Assembly: GCF_004101865.1 (NCBI RefSeq) | Contig: NZ_CP026118.1 | Coordinates: 1,257,001-1,321,000, forward strand | From: Halobacillus litoralis | GTDB taxonomy: Bacteria; Bacillota; Bacilli; Bacillales; Halobacillaceae | DNA: 64,000 nt | Direction of reading: 5' to 3' | Translations under genes and position numbers: made by a program | Part shown: positions 63,422-64,000 of the stretch, piece after piece | How the letters are laid out: every line of letters begins with the position of its first letter | How positions within the stretch are numbered: position 1 is the first letter of the stretch | The notes under the pieces: model-generated | What the model saw: only the letters and a program-made list of their open reading frames with translations | Told to the model about the DNA's origin: nothing | The model's database searches: none

Positions 63422-63715
63422 ATAGTGCCTTCAGAAGAAGGTAACTCGGAAAAGAAAAGAGTGATTTGTATGAGACTGGCATTCTGCTACGTTTTGATAC
63501 AACTTAATCACACTGGATCAGCTTCGGAGCTGTAAGGATGCGATAGAGGTAGGGATTGCGTCGTTTAAGTTGACAAAAACTACCATGTAGAATTAATGAA
63601 CCGCGGCACATGGATTTTTAATTCAAATGAACTTGTAGATAACAAGAAAAAAATAACTTGATATTTTCCGAAACATATACAAAAGCGAGTGAGACGACGG
63701 TCTGACTCGCTTTTT
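63422..63715 (+). ncRNA. Structured untranslated transcript or leader, class unknown
   Basis: A near-consensus promoter initiates near 63422 and a T-tailed hairpin ends at 63715. The 5' end folds CCTTC-AGAA-GAAGG (63428-63441) flanked by AGT/ACT. A hairpin CAGCT-TCGG-AGCTG follows (63519-63532), then GATGCG..TGCGTC (63538-63562). CCATGT (63583-63588), GAATTAA (63590-63596), ACATGG (63608-63613) and TTAATTC (63618-63624) are interleaved complementary words, so either a pseudoknot or two alternative helices. A 21-aa ORF (63470-63535, MRLAFCYVLIQLN...) with weak SD may be a leader peptide. It may be cis-acting on the next gene or a free small RNA. No match to a known riboswitch or T-box. Confidence 0.6.
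63681..63715 (+). terminator. Terminator of the leader/ncRNA
   Basis: AAAGCGAGT - G - AGAC - GACG - GTCT - G - ACTCGCTTT, one G-G mismatch, followed by TTTTT. Confidence 0.85.
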
Positions 63716-63788
63716 CCAATTCTTATAGGTTTAAGACGCTTGCTTTCATGGTAATATAACCTTTAGAAGCTATGAAGGAGGTCATTTC

Positions 63789-64000
63789 ATGTCACAATAC
63801 ATAGGACGTATTGACCCGGAGGATGTCCGCTTTCTCATGGATCTCTCTGAGTTCAAGGAGTTTGTCACTGATATGCTCGGAGGAGCTCGGGGCCTTGTAA
63901 ATGTAGAGATTGATTACGAGATCATAGAAGAACAAGCTGGAGATACTCTCATACGGCCAATGGTCCTACTCAATGAGATTAGCCGTTTTACTGAAGAAGA
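63789..64000 (+). CDS. Partial gene of unknown function (C-terminus outside window)
   Basis: ATG with AAGGAGG seven bases before; 70 codons visible. The visible part (MSQYIGRIDPEDVRFLMDL, then VTDMLGGARGLVNVEIDYEI) is mixed acidic; no domain is recognised. The upstream structured transcript may be its leader. Confidence 0.6.
   Translation, partial: MSQYIGRIDPEDVRFLMDLSEFKEFVTDMLGGARGLVNVEIDYEIIEEQAGDTLIRPMVLLNEISRFTEE

Noticed and set aside
63541..63560. GATAGAGGTAGGGATTGCG as a lysine-riboswitch start
   Set aside because: The rest of the lysine aptamer is missing; chance similarity.
63597..63606. GAACCGCGG resembling the end of a T-box (GGTGGNACCGCG)
   Set aside because: The preceding GGGTGG and the antiterminator are absent.

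Overview
The window is low-GC DNA with dense, short-spaced genes, strong AGGAGG-type ribosome binding sites and many GTG/TTG starts, which points to a Bacillaceae member. Gene content (bacillithiol deacetylase BshB2, MreBH, YkuD, PdaA, YihY/YfkH, YfkD, CwlK) supports Bacillus or a close relative. A BCCT osmolyte transporter, an NhaC-type antiporter, MscS, acidic proteins and the absence of peptide-export or secondary-metabolite clusters fit a halotolerant genus such as Halobacillus; the genus is an inference. No tRNA, rRNA, CRISPR array, prophage or transposase gene is visible.

Layout. 1-3.7 kb: a partial UvrD/Rep-type helicase behind a candidate LexA box, an Old Yellow Enzyme and a PAS-STAS protein. 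4.2-8.5 kb: a four-gene phosphate-scavenging operon, phoD-tatC-phoX-tatA, with two Tat-exported phosphatases and the translocase that exports them, behind PhoP-like repeats. 9-10.3 kb: a TetR regulator with a paired SMR efflux pump. 10.4-15.7 kb: a membrane-anchored MsrA, an isochorismatase-like hydrolase with NadE, a K+ channel, BshB2 and a lipoprotein. 15.7-23.8 kb: TypA, a pseudouridine synthase, dispersed repeats, a pterin dehydratase with oligoendopeptidase F, a very small membrane protein behind an ECF-sigma-like promoter, and a luciferase-like oxidoreductase. 23.9-35.5 kb: BCCT transporter, aldehyde dehydrogenase, PurU, an L,D-transpeptidase, an RNase H-like protein, an acyl-CoA synthetase, and a YitT-GntR operon whose regulator seems to lack a normal start codon.

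36-54 kb: a PAS histidine kinase, then a stretch that recalls the B. subtilis yfj-yfk region (AlkA-like glycosylase, PdaA, SE1561-type protein, MscS, YfkD, MFS, and later YfkJ-YfkI-YfkH), interrupted by an 800-bp repeat field at 44.1-44.9 kb, an amino-acid ABC transporter without its ATPase, and a P1B4 ATPase preceded by a Fur-like box. 54-64 kb: SRAP, DUF1992, MOSC and YkgJ-like proteins, MreBH, PanE, CwlK, a K+-channel-like protein with an abnormal filter, a YhfP-type reductase, a strongly promoted structured leader or ncRNA, and a partial gene at the right edge.

The most notable points are the self-contained phosphatase/Tat operon, the untranslated transcript at 63.4-63.7 kb with interleaved helices, the modular repeat families (19, 44 and 51 kb), the GntR gene with a possible ATC start plus a matching operator, and two channel proteins with altered selectivity filters.
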